Assembly: GCF_024808875.1 (NCBI RefSeq)
Contig: NZ_JANUCT010000004.1
Coordinates: forward strand, 62,001-126,000
From: Methylohalomonas lacus
GTDB lineage: Bacteria > Pseudomonadota > Gammaproteobacteria > Methylohalomonadales > Methylohalomonadaceae
Length of the DNA: 64,000 bases
Reading direction: 5' to 3'
Position numbers and translations under genes: made by a program. A model generated the notes under the pieces. That model saw only the letters and a list, made by a program, of their open reading frames with translations, ran no database searches and was not told where the DNA came from. Of this stretch, positions 48,248 through 57,834 are shown piece after piece (the first letter of the stretch is position 1; every line of letters starts with the position of its first letter).

Positions 48248-49492
48248 ATGTTTCAAGCATTCGAAGCCTTCATCGGCCTGCGTTATCTGCGCGCCAAACG
48301 CCGGAACCATTTCATTTCCTTCATCTCGCTGACATCGATCATCGGCCTGGCGCTCGGCATCATGGTCATGATTACGGTGCTGTCGGTCATGAATGGTTTC
48401 AAGAAGGAACTGACCGACCGTATTCTCGGCATGGCCTCGCATGCCACGGTGATGGCGCGTAGCGGCGATCTTCAGGACTGGCAGGATGCCGAAAAGCGCG
48501 TTCAGGGGCAGCCCGGCATCGTCGGTGCAGCGCCCTATATCGACGGCGAAGGCATGTTGATGAAGGGCAAGAACGTCAAGGGCACGCTGATTCGCGGCGT
48601 ACTGCCGGACGAGGAGGTTGAGGTATCCGATGTCGCCAACAATATCGAGTCGGGCAGCCTGCAGGATCTGGTCGCCGGCGAATTCAATATTGTTCTCGGC
48701 GCCGATCTGGCCCGCGTCCTGGGGGTGGGGGTCGGCGACAAGGTAACTCTGGTCGCGCCGAAGACGAATGTCACCCCCGCGGGTGTATTGCCGCGCCTGA
48801 AACAGTTCAACGTGGTCGGACTGTTTCGCATCGGCATGTACGAATTCGACAGTTCGCTGGCGCTGATCCAGATGGACGATGCCGCCAAGCTGTTTCGCAT
48901 GGATGGCGTAACCGGTCTGCGCCTGAAAACCGACGACATCATGCGGGCGCCGCAGATCAGTCGCAGCATCGTCGCGCAGCTGCCGGGCGAGTACTGGGTG
49001 GTCGACTGGACCCAGCGGCATTCCAATTTCTTCAAGGCGCTGCAGACCGAGAAGATGGTCATGTTCGTCATCCTCGCCATGATCATCGCCGTGGCCGCCT
49101 TCAACATCGTCTCGACCATGGTCATGGTGGTTACCGACAAGCAGACCGACATCGCGGTGCTGCGCACACTCGGTGCCTCGCCTCGCAGCATCATGCGCAT
49201 CTTCATTATCCAGGGCACGGTAACGGGCCTCATCGGCATGCTCAGCGGCCTGGTCGGCGGCGTCTGGCTGGCGCTTAACGTCGAGACCATCGTGCCGGCG
49301 ATCGAACAGCTGTTCCAGGTCCAGTTCCTGTCCCCCGAGGTCTACTACATCAGCGAGCTGCCTTCCGACCTGCAGTGGGCGGACGTCATCTGGATCTGCT
49401 CGGTCGCGTTTGTCATGAACATACTGGCGACGATCTACCCGGCGCTGCGGGCCGCCAAGACCCAGCCGGTGGAGGCATTGCGCTATGAGTGA
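48248..49492 (+). CDS. lolC: Lipoprotein-releasing system permease LolC/LolE
   Basis: Permease of the LolCDE ABC transporter that extracts lipoproteins from the inner membrane and hands them to LolA. The 414-residue product has four membrane helices (about 20-45, 270-295, 315-340, 375-400), a large periplasmic domain between the first two, and the family N-terminus [47 protein letters not shown]. Only one permease gene is next to lolD, so this may be a LolF-type system using one permease as a dimer (E. coli uses both LolC and LolE). Start matches E. coli LolC. It overlaps lolD by 8 bp. Confidence 0.95.
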   Translation: MFQAFEAFIGLRYLRAKRRNHFISFISLTSIIGLALGIMVMITVLSVMNGFKKELTDRILGMASHATVMARSGDLQDWQDAEKRVQGQPGIVGAAPYIDGEGMLMKGKNVKGTLIRGVLPDEEVEVSDVANNIESGSLQDLVAGEFNIVLGADLARVLGVGVGDKVTLVAPKTNVTPAGVLPRLKQFNVVGLFRIGMYEFDSSLALIQMDDAAKLFRMDGVTGLRLKTDDIMRAPQISRSIVAQLPGEYWVVDWTQRHSNFFKALQTEKMVMFVILAMIIAVAAFNIVSTMVMVVTDKQTDIAVLRTLGASPRSIMRIFIIQGTVTGLIGMLSGLVGGVWLALNVETIVPAIEQLFQVQFLSPEVYYISELPSDLQWADVIWICSVAFVMNILATIYPALRAAKTQPVEALRYE

Positions 49493-50171
49493 TACGGCCG
49501 TTATCGAAACACAACAGTTGCGCAAGTCGTTCCACCAGGGCGACTCCGAGATCGAGGTATTGCGTGGCATCGATCTGCGCGTGGCCAATGGCGACACGCT
49601 GGCGATCGTCGGCAGTTCCGGCTCCGGCAAGAGCACGCTACTGCATTTGCTCGGCGCGCTGGACCGGCCGACCTCGGGCGAAGTCACGGTCACCGGAACG
49701 GCGGTATCGACACTGTCGGAAACCGCCCGCGGCAACCTGCGCAATGCCGCGCTCGGTTTCGTCTACCAGTTCCATTACCTGTTGCCGGAATTCACCGCCG
49801 AGGAGAACGTCGCCATGCCGCTGCGTATCCGCGGCGAGAGCCACAGTGCGGCACTGGCAGCGGCGCGCTCGCTACTCGAACGGGTCGGTCTGGGTCACCG
49901 TGGTACGCACAAGCCGGGCGAACTGTCCGGCGGTGAACGCCAGCGTGCTGCCATCGCCCGGGCGCTGGTGACGCGGCCGCAATGCCTGCTGGCCGACGAG
50001 CCGACCGGCAATCTTGATGAACACACGGCCGACAAGGTATTCGAGCTGGTGCTGGAACTGAATCGCGAGATCGGCACCAGCCTGGTGATGGTGACGCACA
50101 ACCTGGAACTCGCCGCACGCATGCAGCGCCGCTACGAACTTACCGAAGGCCACCTGCAGGCGCTGGCCTAG
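49485..50171 (+). CDS. lolD: Lipoprotein-releasing system ATP-binding protein LolD
   Basis: ABC ATPase of the LolCDE complex. The 228-residue product has Walker [28 protein letters not shown] (about 41), Q-loop region [18 protein letters not shown], the signature [15 protein letters not shown] (about 145), Walker [18 protein letters not shown] (about 165) and the H-loop MVTHNLELA. It overlaps lolC by 8 bp and ends 4 bp inside the convergent DUF2062 gene. Confidence 0.97.
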   Translation: MSDTAVIETQQLRKSFHQGDSEIEVLRGIDLRVANGDTLAIVGSSGSGKSTLLHLLGALDRPTSGEVTVTGTAVSTLSETARGNLRNAALGFVYQFHYLLPEFTAEENVAMPLRIRGESHSAALAAARSLLERVGLGHRGTHKPGELSGGERQRAAIARALVTRPQCLLADEPTGNLDEHTADKVFELVLELNREIGTSLVMVTHNLELAARMQRRYELTEGHLQALA

Positions 50172-50794
50172 GCAGCGCCCGGGGGATCGTCACTGTCGTC
50201 GTCCAGGCGGCGCATGAATGGTCGCTTGCTGCGCCGTTCATCGCGCTTGCGCAGCAACAGCAGCCGCCACAGCAGGCTGGTACCGTAATAGCCGGCCACC
50301 GCCGCCAGCGCGCCCAGCAGCAGACTGCCGAGCAATACCGGCAGCCATATCTCGTGCAGTACGGCACTGAACCACTCGTAGGAAAGATGAAACTGGGTGT
50401 AGCGCACCGGCAGGTCGAGAAACAGGCTGCCAATGCGATAGGTCATGTAAAAGATCGGCGCAAAGGTCAGCGGATTGCTGGCCCAGGTGAATACCACCGC
50501 GATGGGCAGGTTGACGCGCCAGTAGATCGCCAGCGCGGCGGCAATGATCATCTGGCCGAAGAATGGAATGAAAGCACAGAACAGGCCGATGGCGATGGCG
50601 CCGGCCACCGAGCGCCGCGTCAGCCGCCACAGTGTATGATCGTGCAGCAGATCGCCGAACAGGCGGATATGCCGATGTTCACGGAAAATGTGATGCTCGG
50701 GCAGGTACCGCTTGAAGAGTTCGCGCAGGCTCATGTAATGATACGTTGCATAGGTGCTCGCGGTACCCTGACCCGGGACGGAACGGTCTACCAA
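50168..50794 (-). CDS. DUF2062 membrane protein
   Basis: A 208-residue inner-membrane protein of the DUF2062 family. Membrane helices at about 60-110 ([58 protein letters not shown], the family signature) and about 145-175 ([27 protein letters not shown]). The ends are charged (N-terminal [22 protein letters not shown]-terminal [12 protein letters not shown]). Function unknown; genes of this family are often near glycosyltransferases or lol genes. Convergent with lolD. Confidence 0.88.
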   Translation of the reverse strand: MVDRSVPGQGTASTYATYHYMSLRELFKRYLPEHHIFREHRHIRLFGDLLHDHTLWRLTRRSVAGAIAIGLFCAFIPFFGQMIIAAALAIYWRVNLPIAVVFTWASNPLTFAPIFYMTYRIGSLFLDLPVRYTQFHLSYEWFSAVLHEIWLPVLLGSLLLGALAAVAGYYGTSLLWRLLLLRKRDERRSKRPFMRRLDDDSDDPPGAA

Positions 50795-50880
50795 AAGCGC
50801 GCATTATAACGGACTTGCCAGCACTGTCATGTGCCGTTCAGACTGTCTGACCGTGTCCAACAGGGATAGTTGGAAGCTTC

Positions 50881-53208
50881 ATGCCAACAGGGATATTGGC
50901 CTTCATGCTGGGTGTACTGGCGCTGCTGCAGTGCCCGGCGTTACCGCCGCCGGCATTGGTCGCCGGTTTACCGGTATGTCTGTTACTGGCCTGCACCCAG
51001 CCGCGCAGTCGCGCGGTCCTGTTGTTTGCCGCCGGTTTCCTCTACGCCCTGGGCCATGCCCAGCTGAGACTGCAACAGCAACTGCCGGCTGCGCTGGAAG
51101 GTGAAAGCCTGACGCTGCGCGGTACCATCGCGTCGTTGCCCGATTACCTGCCGGAACGTACGCGTTTCAACCTGGCGGTCAGCGAATGGCCGCCCGGCGC
51201 CAGGTCGGCGATGGACACGTTGCCGCAAACGATCCGACTGAGCTGGTACGACAGCGCGCAACGACCGCGTGCCGGTGAATCCTGGCAGTTGCGCGTACGC
51301 CTGAAACGACCGCACGGTTTTCTCAACCCGGGCGGGTTTGATTACGAGGCCTGGCTGTTCGAGCAGGGCATACGTGCCAGCGGTTATGTCCGCAGCCATG
51401 CCGATAACCGGCGGTTGCCCCGGCCGGCGCGCGGCATTCATCACTGGCGCCAGCAGCTGCGTGAGCGTTTGCAGGCCGTTCTCGGCACCGGCAACGGCGC
51501 GGCCCTGGTCAGGGCGCTGGCGCTGGGCGATCGCAGCGGCCTGAAACCGGCCGACTGGGACCGCCTGCGCGCCACCGGCACCAGCCATTTGCTGGCCATT
51601 TCCGGCCTGCACATCGGCCTGGTGGCGGCACTGGCCTATTTGCTGGTACGTCCGATTGGGTCGTTGTTCGTCGGACTCACGAGCCGGGTCCCGGCACAGC
51701 GGGCCGGACTACTGGCCGGCCTGATCGCGGCCGGCGGTTATGCGGCCCTGTCCGGGCTTGCCATTCCTGCCCGGCGCGCGCTTATCATGCTCGCTGTCGT
51801 CGTGCTGGCATTGCTGCTGCAGCGGCGCTGGCGACTGGGCGATGGCCTCGCGCTGGCCCTGCTGCTGGTCCTGCTGTTCGATCCATTCGCGCTGCTCGCG
51901 CCCGGTCTTTGGCTGTCTTTTGCAGCCGTGGCGGTGATCGGCTGGGGGCTGGCCTGGCGCCTGCCGCAGAACGGCTTCTGGTGGCGTTATGGCCGTACCC
52001 AGGCCTTGATCGCGCTCGGTCTGGCGCCGTTGTTGCTGTTCTGGTTCCAGCAGGTGCCGCTGGCCGGTTTTTGCGCCAACCTGGTTGCCGTGCCCTGGGT
52101 CAGCGCCGTGGTGGTGCCACTGATACTGCTCGCATTGCTGTTGCTGGGCGTCTGGCCGGCAGCCGCGGCGCTGCTGCTGCACATGGCCGCGCTGGCGCTG
52201 GACTGGCTGTGGCAGGGGCTCGACCTGCTGCTGGCGTGGCTGCCGGCATTGCTGATCCGGCCGCAGCCGGCGGCGCCATTGCTGCTTGCCGGCCTGGCCG
52301 GTGCCGCGCTGCTGCTGTTGCCGCGGGCCGTGCCGGCGCGCTGGCTCGGTCTGCTGTGGCTATTGCCGCTGCTGTTGCCCGCGCAACCGCGCCCGGACAA
52401 CGGCGCCTTTCGCCTGGCGGTGCTTGATGTCGGTCAGGGTCTTGCTGCCGTGATCGAGACGCAGCGGCATGTGCTCGTCTATGACACCGGTGCGCGCTTC
52501 AGCGACCGCTTCGATGCCGGTTCCGCCGTGTTGCTGCCGTACCTGCTCAGTCGTGGTCATGAACGTATCGACCAGTTGATCGTCAGTCATGGTGACAACG
52601 ACCATATCGGCGGTACCGCTGCACTGGCCGCACAACTGCCAATCATGGCCAGCCTGAGCAGCGTGCCGGCGGCATTGCCGCTGGACCATGCCCAACATTG
52701 CCGGGCGGGTCAGTCGTGGCACTGGGATGGTGTCGATTTCACCATACTGCATCCGCGTGATACTCAGGCCGCGGCCGATAACGATCAGTCCTGCGTACTG
52801 AAAATCGACAGTCCGGTCGGCAGTGTACTGCTGCCAGGCGATATCGAGGCAACCAGTGAATACGATCTGGTCCGCCGCGCAGCGGCTCAATTGCCGGCCG
52901 ATGTCCTGCTGGCGCCGCATCACGGCAGCCGGACATCATCGACTGCCGTGTTTATCCGTACCGTCGACCCGGATTACACTGTCTTCAGTGCCGGTTACCG
53001 TAATCGCTATCAGTTCCCGGATCGCGATATAATCCGGCGCTATCATTCATGCTGTCAGGGTGATACCGCGCTCTACAGCACCGCCAGTGACGGCGCGCTG
53101 CTGTTCGATTTCCGCCACGACGGTCTGCAGCGCAGGCGACTGCGGGTTGATGCGCGGCGCTTCTGGCACAACAAACCGGAGCCGGTCGTCGCGGCTGGCG
53201 ACCGTTAA
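50881..53208 (+). CDS. comEC: DNA internalization competence protein ComEC/Rec2
   Basis: Inner-membrane channel for incoming single-stranded DNA in natural transformation. The 775-residue product has an N-terminal ComEC-N region with an OB-like DUF4131 part (about 30-180), the competence permease domain with about eight membrane helices (about 215-490, HLLAISGLHIGLVAALAY signature) and a C-terminal metallo-beta-lactamase-fold domain (about 505-760; VSHGDNDHIGGTAAL is the HxxxDH motif, LLAPHHGSRTS). The gene starts an envelope run: exbB begins 33 bp after its stop. E. coli ComEC is 754 residues. Confidence 0.95.
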   Translation: MPTGILAFMLGVLALLQCPALPPPALVAGLPVCLLLACTQPRSRAVLLFAAGFLYALGHAQLRLQQQLPAALEGESLTLRGTIASLPDYLPERTRFNLAVSEWPPGARSAMDTLPQTIRLSWYDSAQRPRAGESWQLRVRLKRPHGFLNPGGFDYEAWLFEQGIRASGYVRSHADNRRLPRPARGIHHWRQQLRERLQAVLGTGNGAALVRALALGDRSGLKPADWDRLRATGTSHLLAISGLHIGLVAALAYLLVRPIGSLFVGLTSRVPAQRAGLLAGLIAAGGYAALSGLAIPARRALIMLAVVVLALLLQRRWRLGDGLALALLLVLLFDPFALLAPGLWLSFAAVAVIGWGLAWRLPQNGFWWRYGRTQALIALGLAPLLLFWFQQVPLAGFCANLVAVPWVSAVVVPLILLALLLLGVWPAAAALLLHMAALALDWLWQGLDLLLAWLPALLIRPQPAAPLLLAGLAGAALLLLPRAVPARWLGLLWLLPLLLPAQPRPDNGAFRLAVLDVGQGLAAVIETQRHVLVYDTGARFSDRFDAGSAVLLPYLLSRGHERIDQLIVSHGDNDHIGGTAALAAQLPIMASLSSVPAALPLDHAQHCRAGQSWHWDGVDFTILHPRDTQAAADNDQSCVLKIDSPVGSVLLPGDIEATSEYDLVRRAAAQLPADVLLAPHHGSRTSSTAVFIRTVDPDYTVFSAGYRNRYQFPDRDIIRRYHSCCQGDTALYSTASDGALLFDFRHDGLQRRRLRVDARRFWHNKPEPVVAAGDR

Positions 53209-53241
53209 TATTGCGATTCTCAAAAAACAGGGGATGACTAA

Positions 53242-53865
53242 GTGCTGGAATTAATCAAGGCAGGTGGCTGGGTCATGTGGCCAATCCTGCTGTGCTCGGT
53301 GATCGCGCTGGCGATCATCGTCGAGCGTTTCTGGTCCCTGCAGCGCAAGCGCACCGCGCCGCGCAACCTGGTCAACCAGATCTGGCAGTGGGCCCGCGAT
53401 GGTGAACTGGACGCCGAGCGCGTCAAGGAATTACGCCGGAATTCGCCACTGGGACGCATTCTTGCCGCCGGGCTGGTCAACCGTCGCCACGAGCGTGAAG
53501 TCATGAAAGAGGCCATCGAGGAAGTTGGCCGGCATGTGGCGCACGAGCTCGAGCGCTTTCTTAACGCGCTGGGTACCATTGCCTCGATTTCGCCCCTGCT
53601 CGGACTGCTTGGTACCGTGCTCGGCATGATCAAGGTATTCACCGTGATCACCAGCGAGGGTGTCGGCGATGCCTCGGTGCTGGCCTCCGGTATCGCCGAG
53701 GCATTGATCACCACAGCTGCCGGGCTGATCGTCGCCATCCCGACGCTGCTGTTTTACCGTTACTTTCGGGGCCGCGTTGACGAACTGGTCATCACCATGG
53801 AGCAGGACGCGCTCAAACTGGTCGAGGCGCTGTGCGGTCAGCGCGAGCGTGACACGGGCAACTGA
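53242..53865 (+). CDS. ExbB/TolQ-family proton channel subunit
   Basis: A 207-residue MotA/TolQ/ExbB protein that energises outer-membrane processes with the proton gradient. Three membrane helices (about 8-32, 112-135, 155-180) and the family motif GLLGTVLGMIKVF with GIAEALITTAAGLIVAIPTLLFYRYF. It starts with GTG, supported by AGGGGA 9 bp upstream. exbD follows by 11 bp. The comEC-exbB-exbD-lpxK order is the known '2-gene' ExbBD set that in many gammaproteobacteria precedes msbA; its outer-membrane partner is unknown. Confidence 0.95.
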   Translation: MLELIKAGGWVMWPILLCSVIALAIIVERFWSLQRKRTAPRNLVNQIWQWARDGELDAERVKELRRNSPLGRILAAGLVNRRHEREVMKEAIEEVGRHVAHELERFLNALGTIASISPLLGLLGTVLGMIKVFTVITSEGVGDASVLASGIAEALITTAAGLIVAIPTLLFYRYFRGRVDELVITMEQDALKLVEALCGQRERDTGN

Positions 53866-53876
53866 CGGCAGCCGAC

Positions 53877-54305
53877 ATGAATTTTCGCAGCAGACGTACA
53901 GAAGATCCGGATCTCAATATACTGCCGCTGATCGATGTCGTGTTCCTGTTGCTGATCTTCTTCATGGTCACGACGACCTTCGATCGCGACTCCGAGATCA
54001 GCATCACCCTGCCGGAAGCCAGCCAGGACAAGGTCGATAGCAAGCCGCAAGCGGTCGAGATCGATATCGATCGGGAAGGGCGGGTGTTCATCAATGCCCG
54101 GGCGTTGGCCAACGCGCAGTCGGCCACCATCCGCGAGGCGCTCGACCAGGCGGTAAAGGCTAGCGACGACCGCGATGATCCCGCCATTATCATCAATGCC
54201 GACGCCGAAACCTCGCACCAGTCGGTTATCCGGGTCATGGATGCCGCCCGGCAACTGGGGCTGCGCCGGGTGACGTTTGCCACCCGCCTCGAACAGAGCG
54301 AATAA
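53877..54305 (+). CDS. ExbD/TolR-family transport protein
   Basis: A 142-residue partner of the ExbB subunit. Single membrane helix at about 16-36 preceded by the conserved DLNILPLIDVVFLLLIFFMV, which carries the proton-path Asp (Asp24-ish). The periplasmic domain (about 45-140; VEIDIDREGRVFINARAL, VIRVMDAARQLGLRRVTFAT) is the ExbD/TolR fold. It ends 7 bp before the lpxK start. msbA, which usually follows here, is absent. Confidence 0.95.
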   Translation: MNFRSRRTEDPDLNILPLIDVVFLLLIFFMVTTTFDRDSEISITLPEASQDKVDSKPQAVEIDIDREGRVFINARALANAQSATIREALDQAVKASDDRDDPAIIINADAETSHQSVIRVMDAARQLGLRRVTFATRLEQSE

Positions 54306-54312
54306 CGCCGGC

Positions 54313-55314
54313 GTGACAGCAGCAGCCCGACGTCTGCATGCCAGCCTGCAGCGACTCTGGTACCAGCCGCAGCCGTGGCTGTGGCTGCTGGCGCCGTTGG
54401 GCTGGTTCTATCAGCTCATCATGCTGTTGCGCGAATGGCTGTACCGCAGTGGCGTACTGCCGGTGCAGCGGGTCGGTGTGCCCGTCATCGTGGTTGGCAA
54501 TATCACGGTCGGTGGCACCGGCAAGACGCCGCTGGTGTTATGGCTGGCCGATTACCTGCAGCGCCAGGGCTACCGTCCGGGCATCGTCAGTCGCGGCTAC
54601 GGCGGTACGGCCACGGATGAACCGCAACAGGTGCGCGCTGACAGCGACCCGGCCCAGGTCGGCGATGAACCGGTCATCCTGGCGCGCCGCAGTGGCTGCC
54701 CGGTGGCGGTCTGCCGGCAGCGCTATTTCGCCGCCCGCGGTCTAGTCGAGCACAATGGCTGCGATATCATAATCAGTGACGACGGCCTGCAGCACCTGGC
54801 GTTGGGACGCGATATCGAGATTGCGGTGATCGACGGCCAGCGCCGCCTGGGCAACGGCCTGTGCCTGCCCGTGGGGCCGCTGCGCGAGGGGCGCGGCCGC
54901 CTGCGTCGGGTTGCCGCGGTCGTGACCAGCGGCAAGGCCGGCCGCGGTGAGCACAGCATGAGCTACCAGCCGCAACCGTTGCAGTCGCTTAATGATGAAC
55001 GCCGACAGGCCTTGGATGCGTGGCGTGATCGAACCGTACATGCGGTCGCGGGTGTCGGTAATCCGGGGCGCTTTTTTTCACTGCTGCGCCGTCAGGGTCT
55101 GCGCCTGATCACGCATGAATTCCCGGACCATCATGTTTACAGTCACGCCGAGCTGCAGTTCAACGACGAATATCCGCTGGTGATGACGGAAAAGGACGCG
55201 ATAAAATGCACGGGACTGGCACTTCGCAACGCTTGGTATCTGCCAATCATCGCGGCGTTGCCGAAGACATTCGAGTACCGCCTGAATCACCTGCTGCAGG
55301 CGCTGGCCGACTGA
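54313..55314 (+). CDS. lpxK: Tetraacyldisaccharide 4'-kinase LpxK
   Basis: Phosphorylates the lipid A disaccharide precursor at the 4' position in the inner membrane. The 333-residue product has an N-terminal membrane-associated helix (about 20-45), Walker A VVGNITVGGTGKTPLVLWLADYL (about 58-80), SRGYGGTATDEPQQV, GDEPVILARRSGCPVAV and the catalytic region IIISDDGLQHLALGRDIEIAVIDG. I chose GTG at 54313, which follows the exbD stop by 7 bp; an in-frame TTG at 54277 would overlap exbD. ycaR and kdsB follow. Confidence 0.95.
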   Translation: MTAAARRLHASLQRLWYQPQPWLWLLAPLGWFYQLIMLLREWLYRSGVLPVQRVGVPVIVVGNITVGGTGKTPLVLWLADYLQRQGYRPGIVSRGYGGTATDEPQQVRADSDPAQVGDEPVILARRSGCPVAVCRQRYFAARGLVEHNGCDIIISDDGLQHLALGRDIEIAVIDGQRRLGNGLCLPVGPLREGRGRLRRVAAVVTSGKAGRGEHSMSYQPQPLQSLNDERRQALDAWRDRTVHAVAGVGNPGRFFSLLRRQGLRLITHEFPDHHVYSHAELQFNDEYPLVMTEKDAIKCTGLALRNAWYLPIIAALPKTFEYRLNHLLQALAD

Positions 55315-55347
55315 TCAGTCACTCTCGTTATCGAAAACGGAACAGGC

Positions 55348-55560
55348 ATGGATAAAAAGCTGCTCGACATTCTGGTGTGCCCGGTAACCAAGGGGCCCTT
55401 GATTTATGATCGTGATAACCAGGAACTGATTTCCTGCAGCGCGCGGCTGGCTTACCCTATCCGCGATGAGATTCCGGTGATGATCGAGGACGAGGCGCGC
55501 AGCTTAAGCCACGAGGAAGTCGAGCAGTGGCGTAAAAAGCAGCCCACCAGCGTTCGCTAG
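55348..55560 (+). CDS. ycaR: Trm112/YcaR family protein (UPF0434)
   Basis: A 70-residue zinc-ribbon-like protein of the Trm112/UPF0434 family. It has the start [51 protein letters not shown] typical of YcaR between lpxK and kdsB. In E. coli this protein is of unclear role; in archaea and eukaryotes Trm112 activates methyltransferases. Two of the usual four metal Cys are present (CP and SC), which is common in this gammaproteobacterial group. Confidence 0.92.
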   Translation: MDKKLLDILVCPVTKGPLIYDRDNQELISCSARLAYPIRDEIPVMIEDEARSLSHEEVEQWRKKQPTSVR

Positions 55561-55574
55561 TTGCCGTCGCAGGC

Positions 55575-56300
55575 ATGGCTTACCAGATCATCATACCGGC
55601 ACGCTATGCCTCGACGCGGCTGCCCGGCAAACCGCTACTCGATATCAATGGCCGCTGTCTTCTGCAGCATGTTCATGAAGCCGCACTGGCCAGCGGAGCC
55701 GAATCCGTCATCATTGCCACCGATGATGAGCGCATTCGCGCGACAGCGGCAGGTTTCGGCGCGCGGGTCTGCATGACGCGCGCCGATCATGCCTCCGGCA
55801 GTGAACGCCTGGCCGAAGTGGTCGAACAACTGCAGTTGCCGGACGACGCGATTATCGTGAACCTGCAGGGCGATGAGTTCGGCATGCCCACCGTATTACT
55901 CGACCAGGTGGCGGAATTGCTCGCGGCAACAACGGACGCAGCGATCGCGACCCTGTGCGAACCCATCGACAACGACGCCGACTATCACAATCCCCATATC
56001 GTCAAGGTCGTCATGGACCGCCGGGGCCGGGCACTGTATTTCAGTCGCGCGCCGATCCCGTGGTCGGATGGCAGTGCGCTTGGCGCAATGCGCCACATCG
56101 GTCTGTACGCCTATCGCAGCGGCTTCCTGCGCCGCTATGTCCAAATGCCGGCAAGCCCGCTGGAACAGAGTGAACGGCTTGAACAACTGCGTGCACTGGA
56201 TGCGGGGGCAACAATTCAGCTGGCGACCGCGGTACAAAAACCGGGGCTGGGTATCGATACCGCGGCGGATCTGGAGCGGGCGCGACAACGCGCCGGTTAA
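55575..56300 (+). CDS. kdsB: 3-deoxy-manno-octulosonate cytidylyltransferase KdsB
   Basis: Activates KDO as CMP-KDO for the LPS inner core. The 241-residue product has the nucleotidyltransferase N-terminus IIIPARYASTRLPGKPLLDINGR, VIIATDDERI, MTRADHASGSERLAEV and VNLQGDEFGMP, and the C-terminal RHIGLYAYRSGFLRRYVQMPASPLEQSERLEQLRAL. ycaR precedes by 14 bp. In the usual QGDEP motif the Pro is Phe here (QGDEFGMP), a mild variant. Confidence 0.96.
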   Translation: MAYQIIIPARYASTRLPGKPLLDINGRCLLQHVHEAALASGAESVIIATDDERIRATAAGFGARVCMTRADHASGSERLAEVVEQLQLPDDAIIVNLQGDEFGMPTVLLDQVAELLAATTDAAIATLCEPIDNDADYHNPHIVKVVMDRRGRALYFSRAPIPWSDGSALGAMRHIGLYAYRSGFLRRYVQMPASPLEQSERLEQLRALDAGATIQLATAVQKPGLGIDTAADLERARQRAG

Positions 56301-56309
56301 CGGTCAGCA

Positions 56310-56816
56310 GTGGAGAACAGCATGACGGACGGCATAACCGGCGTTCTGTTCGTCTGTACCGGCAATATCTGCCGATCACCCACCGCGCACGGGTTGTTGC
56401 AACAGCGGCTGGACGCCGCCGGCCTGACGCCCAGCGTGCAGGTGGATTCAGCGGCCACGCATGCCTACCAACTGGGCCAGCCACCGGATGCTTTTGCGGT
56501 GACAGTCGCGGCCCGGCACGGCATCGACATCAGTGCACTGCGTGCACGCCGTATCGAACGACAGGATTTCTTCGCTGCCGATATTATCGCGGTGATGGAT
56601 CGGGCCAACCTTATGGCCGTGCATAAGCAGGCACCGGCCAGCCAGGCACACAAGATCCGGTTGCTGCTTGATTTTGCCGATGGCGGCGAAATTGCCGATC
56701 CCTACGGCCAGCCGCTGGCCGCGTTCGAGACGGCGTTCGCTCGGATTGATCAGGGCGTGGCGGGACTGCTGGCGACGTTGGGCGAGCGTCCGCCGGCTAG
56801 CGCTGACGGTAGGTAA
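56310..56816 (+). CDS. Low-molecular-weight protein tyrosine phosphatase
   Basis: A 168-residue (164 from the ATG at 56322) LMW-PTP. The active loop is [19 protein letters not shown] (Cys-x5-Arg: Cys16, Arg22) and the general acid Asp lies in [16 protein letters not shown]. It sits at the end of the LPS gene run after kdsB; in other bacteria such phosphatases (Wzb, Etp) control exopolysaccharide kinases, but no kinase is here. Its last 20 bp overlap the 3' end of the convergent infA. Confidence 0.93.
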   Translation: MENSMTDGITGVLFVCTGNICRSPTAHGLLQQRLDAAGLTPSVQVDSAATHAYQLGQPPDAFAVTVAARHGIDISALRARRIERQDFFAADIIAVMDRANLMAVHKQAPASQAHKIRLLLDFADGGEIADPYGQPLAAFETAFARIDQGVAGLLATLGERPPASADGR

Positions 56817-57015
56817 TGCGACCCTTGGTCAGATCGTAGGGGGTCAGCTCAACGGTGACGCGGTCACCGGTGAGGATACGAATGTAGTGTTTGCGCATCT
56901 TGCCGGAAATATGCGCAGTGATCGTGTGGCCGTTGTCGAGCTCGACACGGAACATCGTATTCGGCAGGGTATCGACGATCGTACCCTCCATCTCAATGAC
57001 GTCTTCTTTTGCCAT
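56797..57015 (-). CDS. infA: Translation initiation factor IF-1
   Basis: Essential 30S-subunit initiation factor with an S1-type OB fold. The 72-residue product [19 protein letters not shown]...YRQR matches E. coli IF-1 over its whole length, with the RNA-binding [25 protein letters not shown]. The ATG at 57015 gives the standard start. It lies downstream of bpt and aat, the order seen in many gammaproteobacteria, but clpA is not adjacent. Its 3' end overlaps the phosphatase gene by 20 bp, tail to tail. Confidence 0.98.
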   Translation of the reverse strand: MAKEDVIEMEGTIVDTLPNTMFRVELDNGHTITAHISGKMRKHYIRILTGDRVTVELTPYDLTKGRITYRQR

Positions 57016-57102
57016 ACACCTTGGTCTGGGATTGATTAAAGATGGCGCATTTTGCCCCAGAACCGGGAGCGAAGCAAAATGGATCGCCAAATTGCCGCCG
57101 CT

Positions 57103-57822
57103 TCAGTCCGGCTCGCGGCGCCATTCGCCCTGGCGCAGGTACTCGAGCGGCTGGTATTCGGTCTTGTAACTCATCTTGCGGCAGGCGGCGATCCAGTAGC
57201 CGAGGTACAGCCAGTGGCGACCGGTCTCGTGGGCGATCCGGATCTGCTGGAGGACGGCGTAACGGCCGAGACTGCGCTGGCTCGCCGCCGGGTCAAAGAA
57301 GGTATAGACCGCGGACAGGGCGTCCGGCAGGCGGTCGCTGACGGATACGGCAAGCAGGGCGCCGTCGAGGCGGTATTCCATGAAGATCGTATCGGCCCAG
57401 CTGGCGGTGAGAAAGTTCATGTAGCTGTCCGGCGTCGGATCGTCCATGCCACCGCCGGCATGGCGTGCCGCGATATAACGCCGGTACAGGTCGAAATGTT
57501 CCCGTTCATAGCGCGCCGGGCGTACGCGCACCTGCAGGTCCTGGTTCTGCTGCCAGGTACGCCGCTGCTGGCGCCGCGGCCTGAACTCGGCCACCGGTAC
57601 GCGGATCGGCACGCAGGCGCTGCAGCCGGAGCAGTGCGGCTGGTATAAATGTTCGCCACTGCGCCGGAAGCCGCGTTCCGACAGGGCGGCGTACAGCGCA
57701 TTGTTCTTCGGAAAACGCGGATCGGCGAACAGCGTGATCGCGTCGCGGTCATCCAGGTAACTGCACTGGTGCGGCGGCGTGACATAGAAGCTGAGTTTGC
57801 TGACCCGGGTGCTGTGTGTCAT
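57103..57822 (-). CDS. bpt: Aspartate/glutamate leucyl-transferase (Bpt), N-degron pathway
   Basis: Transfers Leu from leucyl-tRNA to proteins with N-terminal Asp or Glu, marking them for ClpS-ClpAP. The 239-residue product has the family N-terminus TPPHQCSYLDDRDAITLFADP, the Cys set HLYQPHCSGCSACVPIRVPVAEF (about 58-80) and the GNAT-like C-terminal YLGYWIAACRKMSYKTEYQPLEYL. It is the bacterial Bpt (short, about 240 residues) rather than eukaryotic-like Ate1. The aat gene lies 12 bp upstream and infA 87 bp downstream. Confidence 0.94.
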   Translation of the reverse strand: MTHSTRVSKLSFYVTPPHQCSYLDDRDAITLFADPRFPKNNALYAALSERGFRRSGEHLYQPHCSGCSACVPIRVPVAEFRPRRQQRRTWQQNQDLQVRVRPARYEREHFDLYRRYIAARHAGGGMDDPTPDSYMNFLTASWADTIFMEYRLDGALLAVSVSDRLPDALSAVYTFFDPAASQRSLGRYAVLQQIRIAHETGRHWLYLGYWIAACRKMSYKTEYQPLEYLRQGEWRREPD

Positions 57823-57834
57823 GGCATCGGCCTG

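Noticed and set aside
48233-49744. Open frame (503 codons) antisense to lolC
   Set aside because: Shadow of lolC; low-complexity Arg/Asp/His-rich product.
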